From the NCBI GenBank assembly GCA_031280855.1, contig JAITGH010000206.1, positions 1-7,591 on the forward strand: a stretch of DNA of 7,591 bases. Reading direction: 5' to 3'. The translations under genes and the position numbers were made by a program. This DNA comes from Oscillospiraceae bacterium. Lineage in GTDB: Bacteria; Bacillota; Clostridia; Oscillospirales; Oscillospiraceae. The notes beneath the pieces are model-generated. The model was given only the letters and a program-made list of their open reading frames with translations, was not told the origin of the DNA and made no database searches. Shown one piece after another: positions 6,934 to 7,591 of the stretch (its first letter is position 1; every line of letters begins with the position of its first letter).

Positions 6934-6991
6934 GTAGTGCGCGAAAAATGTGGAAATGTCAACCGGTAAGCGTATTAATAGGGATTCTCAT

Positions 6992-7000
6992 TGTGGATAA
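6992..7000 (-). other. DnaA box, perfect consensus
   Basis: TGTGGATAA on the plus strand, i.e. TTATCCACA on the minus strand, with 9 of 9 consensus bases. It is the strongest predicted DnaA binding site in the spacer. Confidence 0.85.
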
Positions 7001-7003
7001 TAA

Positions 7004-7012
7004 TGTTGATAA
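7004..7012 (-). other. DnaA box, TTATCAACA variant
   Basis: TGTTGATAA on the plus strand gives TTATCAACA on the minus strand, one base off consensus and in the same orientation as the perfect box, starting 12 bp from it. It lies within a 12-bp sequence that recurs at 7063-7074. Confidence 0.7.
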
Positions 7013-7021
7013 GTTAGAAGT

Positions 7022-7030
7022 TTGTCCACA
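7022..7030 (+). other. DnaA box, opposite orientation
   Basis: TTGTCCACA on the plus strand, one mismatch from TTATCCACA. It is the only strong box in the spacer pointing the other way, facing the perfect box. Confidence 0.7.
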
Positions 7031-7062
7031 TTGCTCAAAAAGGTGTAGATTATGTTGAAAAT

Positions 7063-7071
7063 TGTTGATAA
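7063..7071 (-). other. DnaA box, TTATCAACA variant (second copy)
   Basis: TGTTGATAA on the plus strand, identical to the 7004 box and followed by the same GTT. Weaker relatives flank it at 7053-7061 and 7083-7091, so three sites start 10 and 20 bp apart, close to whole helical turns. Confidence 0.65.
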
Positions 7072-7144
7072 GTTTGTGAAATTGTTGATTACCGGCGCAA
7101 TACGAGGCAAATGATCGCTGATGTACATAGAACAGGTTCGGCGG

Positions 7145-7591
7145 CTATTCTGAGGAGTTCAGCTCCTTTACGTCGGTAATAATATCGCGAACCGTATCAG
7201 AAAGCGTGAGATCGTCGTCCAGTAGATCCTCAATCTTGCGAATCGAATGTATAACTGTCGAGTGATCCTTGCCAAACAGTTTGCCGACTTCGTCAAGCGT
7301 GAGGTCAGTCAATTGCCGTATCAGGTACATCGAGACGTGACGGGCGAGCGAGATACTCTTCTCACGGCTGCGTCCGACGATGTTCTCGCTGGAGACGGAG
7401 TAGTGCGCTCCAACGCGTTCGATGATTTGCTCCGGGGTGCACTCCTTGGCTTTGAGGATGATGTCTCTGGCAATATTTTCCGCGTCTTGGATGCTTACGG
7501 TTCCGTCGGCGCTGACAAGTTCGCGGAATGCGAGCATCTTCTTAAGTACGCCCTCGATAAGCCGGACGTTCGAGGTGATGTTACGTGCGAT
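7145..7591 (-). CDS. dnaA: Chromosomal replication initiator DnaA (partial, C-terminal 148 aa)
   Basis: DnaA is the AAA+ initiator that binds DnaA boxes at oriC, melts the origin and recruits the helicase. The right edge cuts the gene, leaving the last 148 codons and the TAG stop. What is visible begins at the end of the AAA+ domain with ITSNVRLIEG, which holds the sensor-2 arginine (NVR), followed by a linker helix. The rest is the whole DNA-binding domain IV: GRSREKSISLARHVSMYLIRQ, then LTLDEVGKLFGKDHSTVIHSIRKIE, the helix-turn-helix and DnaA signature. The basic-loop arginine of ALARH type (ARH) and the DHSTV contact residues are present; Ser replaces the first Thr of the more usual DHTTV, a mild change. 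The gene ends about 50 bp from the first DnaA-box-like site and has no clear terminator behind it. The ATP-binding motifs lie outside the window. Confidence 0.97.
   Translation of the reverse strand: MARNITSNVRLIEGVLKKMLAFRELVSADGTVSIQDAENIARDIILKAKECTPEQIIERVGAHYSVSSENIVGRSREKSISLARHVSMYLIRQLTDLTLDEVGKLFGKDHSTVIHSIRKIEDLLDDDLTLSDTVRDIITDVKELNSSE

Larger units (their letters stand above)
6901..7091. other. oriC: Predicted chromosomal origin of replication (oriC), dnaA-dnaN spacer
   Basis: No gene fits between the dnaN start and the dnaA stop (6831-7144). Most of this stretch is AT-rich and dense in DnaA-box-like 9-mers: one perfect TTATCCACA (6992-7000, reverse), three with one mismatch (7004-7012, 7022-7030, 7063-7071), and weaker ones at 7083-7091, 7053-7061, 7044-7052 and 6949-6957. 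Going from dnaA to dnaN, the boxes are followed by a GC-rich patch (GCGCACTAC) and then an AT-rich tract with TAA/TAG triplets, the order of the B. subtilis unwinding region downstream of dnaA. Bacillota origins can be bipartite, with a second box cluster upstream of dnaA; that part would be outside this window. Bases 7092-7144, before the dnaA stop, show neither boxes nor a terminator. Confidence 0.85.

Noticed and set aside
6934..6962. dnaN promoter with TTGACA at 6962-6957 (minus strand)
   Set aside because: The -35 hexamer is perfect, but the 16-18 bp spacings give CACTAC-like hexamers, not a credible -10; the nearest TACTAT is 24 bp away. It may be chance beside a DnaA-like site, so I do not call a promoter.
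1..7591. Mobile element, CRISPR, tRNA, phage or defence cargo
   Set aside because: All coding space is filled by core replication genes in their usual order, and the only long non-coding stretch is explained as oriC; no transposase, repeat-spacer array or cloverleaf was seen.

Overview
This window is the chromosomal replication-origin neighbourhood of a bacterium. Every supported gene lies on the minus strand, so the biological order runs right to left: dnaA (C-terminal part, cut by the right edge), a non-coding spacer of about 310 bp that looks like oriC, dnaN, a small S4-domain gene (yaaA/rlbA family), recF, gyrB and gyrA (cut by the left edge). This order, with a small S4 gene between dnaN and recF and the gyrase genes directly after, is characteristic of Bacillota. 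The protein wording (for example the GyrB segment with LWGKMLNVEKA, the RecF SGAHKDD motif and a 373-aa DnaN) and the moderately GC-rich coding sequence suggest a Clostridia-type lineage, possibly an uncultured gut relative. That placement is inference from memory of these families, not from a search.

Region by region. Positions 1-2342 are gyrA, open for 780 codons with the end off the left edge. Positions 2343-2407 are a short gyrB-gyrA spacer carrying an 18-bp palindrome that closely matches the parS site of ParB/Spo0J. Positions 2408-4339 are a complete gyrB, 4380-5504 a complete recF, 5485-5712 the S4 gene and 5709-6830 a complete dnaN. Positions 6831-7144 are non-coding: a leader hairpin close to dnaN, an AT-rich tract with DnaA-trio-like TAA/TAG triplets, and an array of DnaA boxes, including one perfect consensus. 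Positions 7145-7591 are the end of dnaA, with the whole DNA-binding domain.

The genes form one functional set. DnaA binds and opens the spacer, the DnaN clamp tethers the polymerase, RecF serves gap repair and fork restart, and gyrase removes the positive supercoils ahead of the fork. dnaN, the S4 gene and recF overlap (ATGA, then 20 bp) and are probably translationally coupled; gyrB and gyrA follow after 40 and 65 bp and may share the transcript. I saw no mobile element, CRISPR array, tRNA, rRNA or cargo gene, and no new multi-gene system. The points worth a second look are the parS-like site, the origin unwinding element, and local departures from consensus in GyrA and GyrB.
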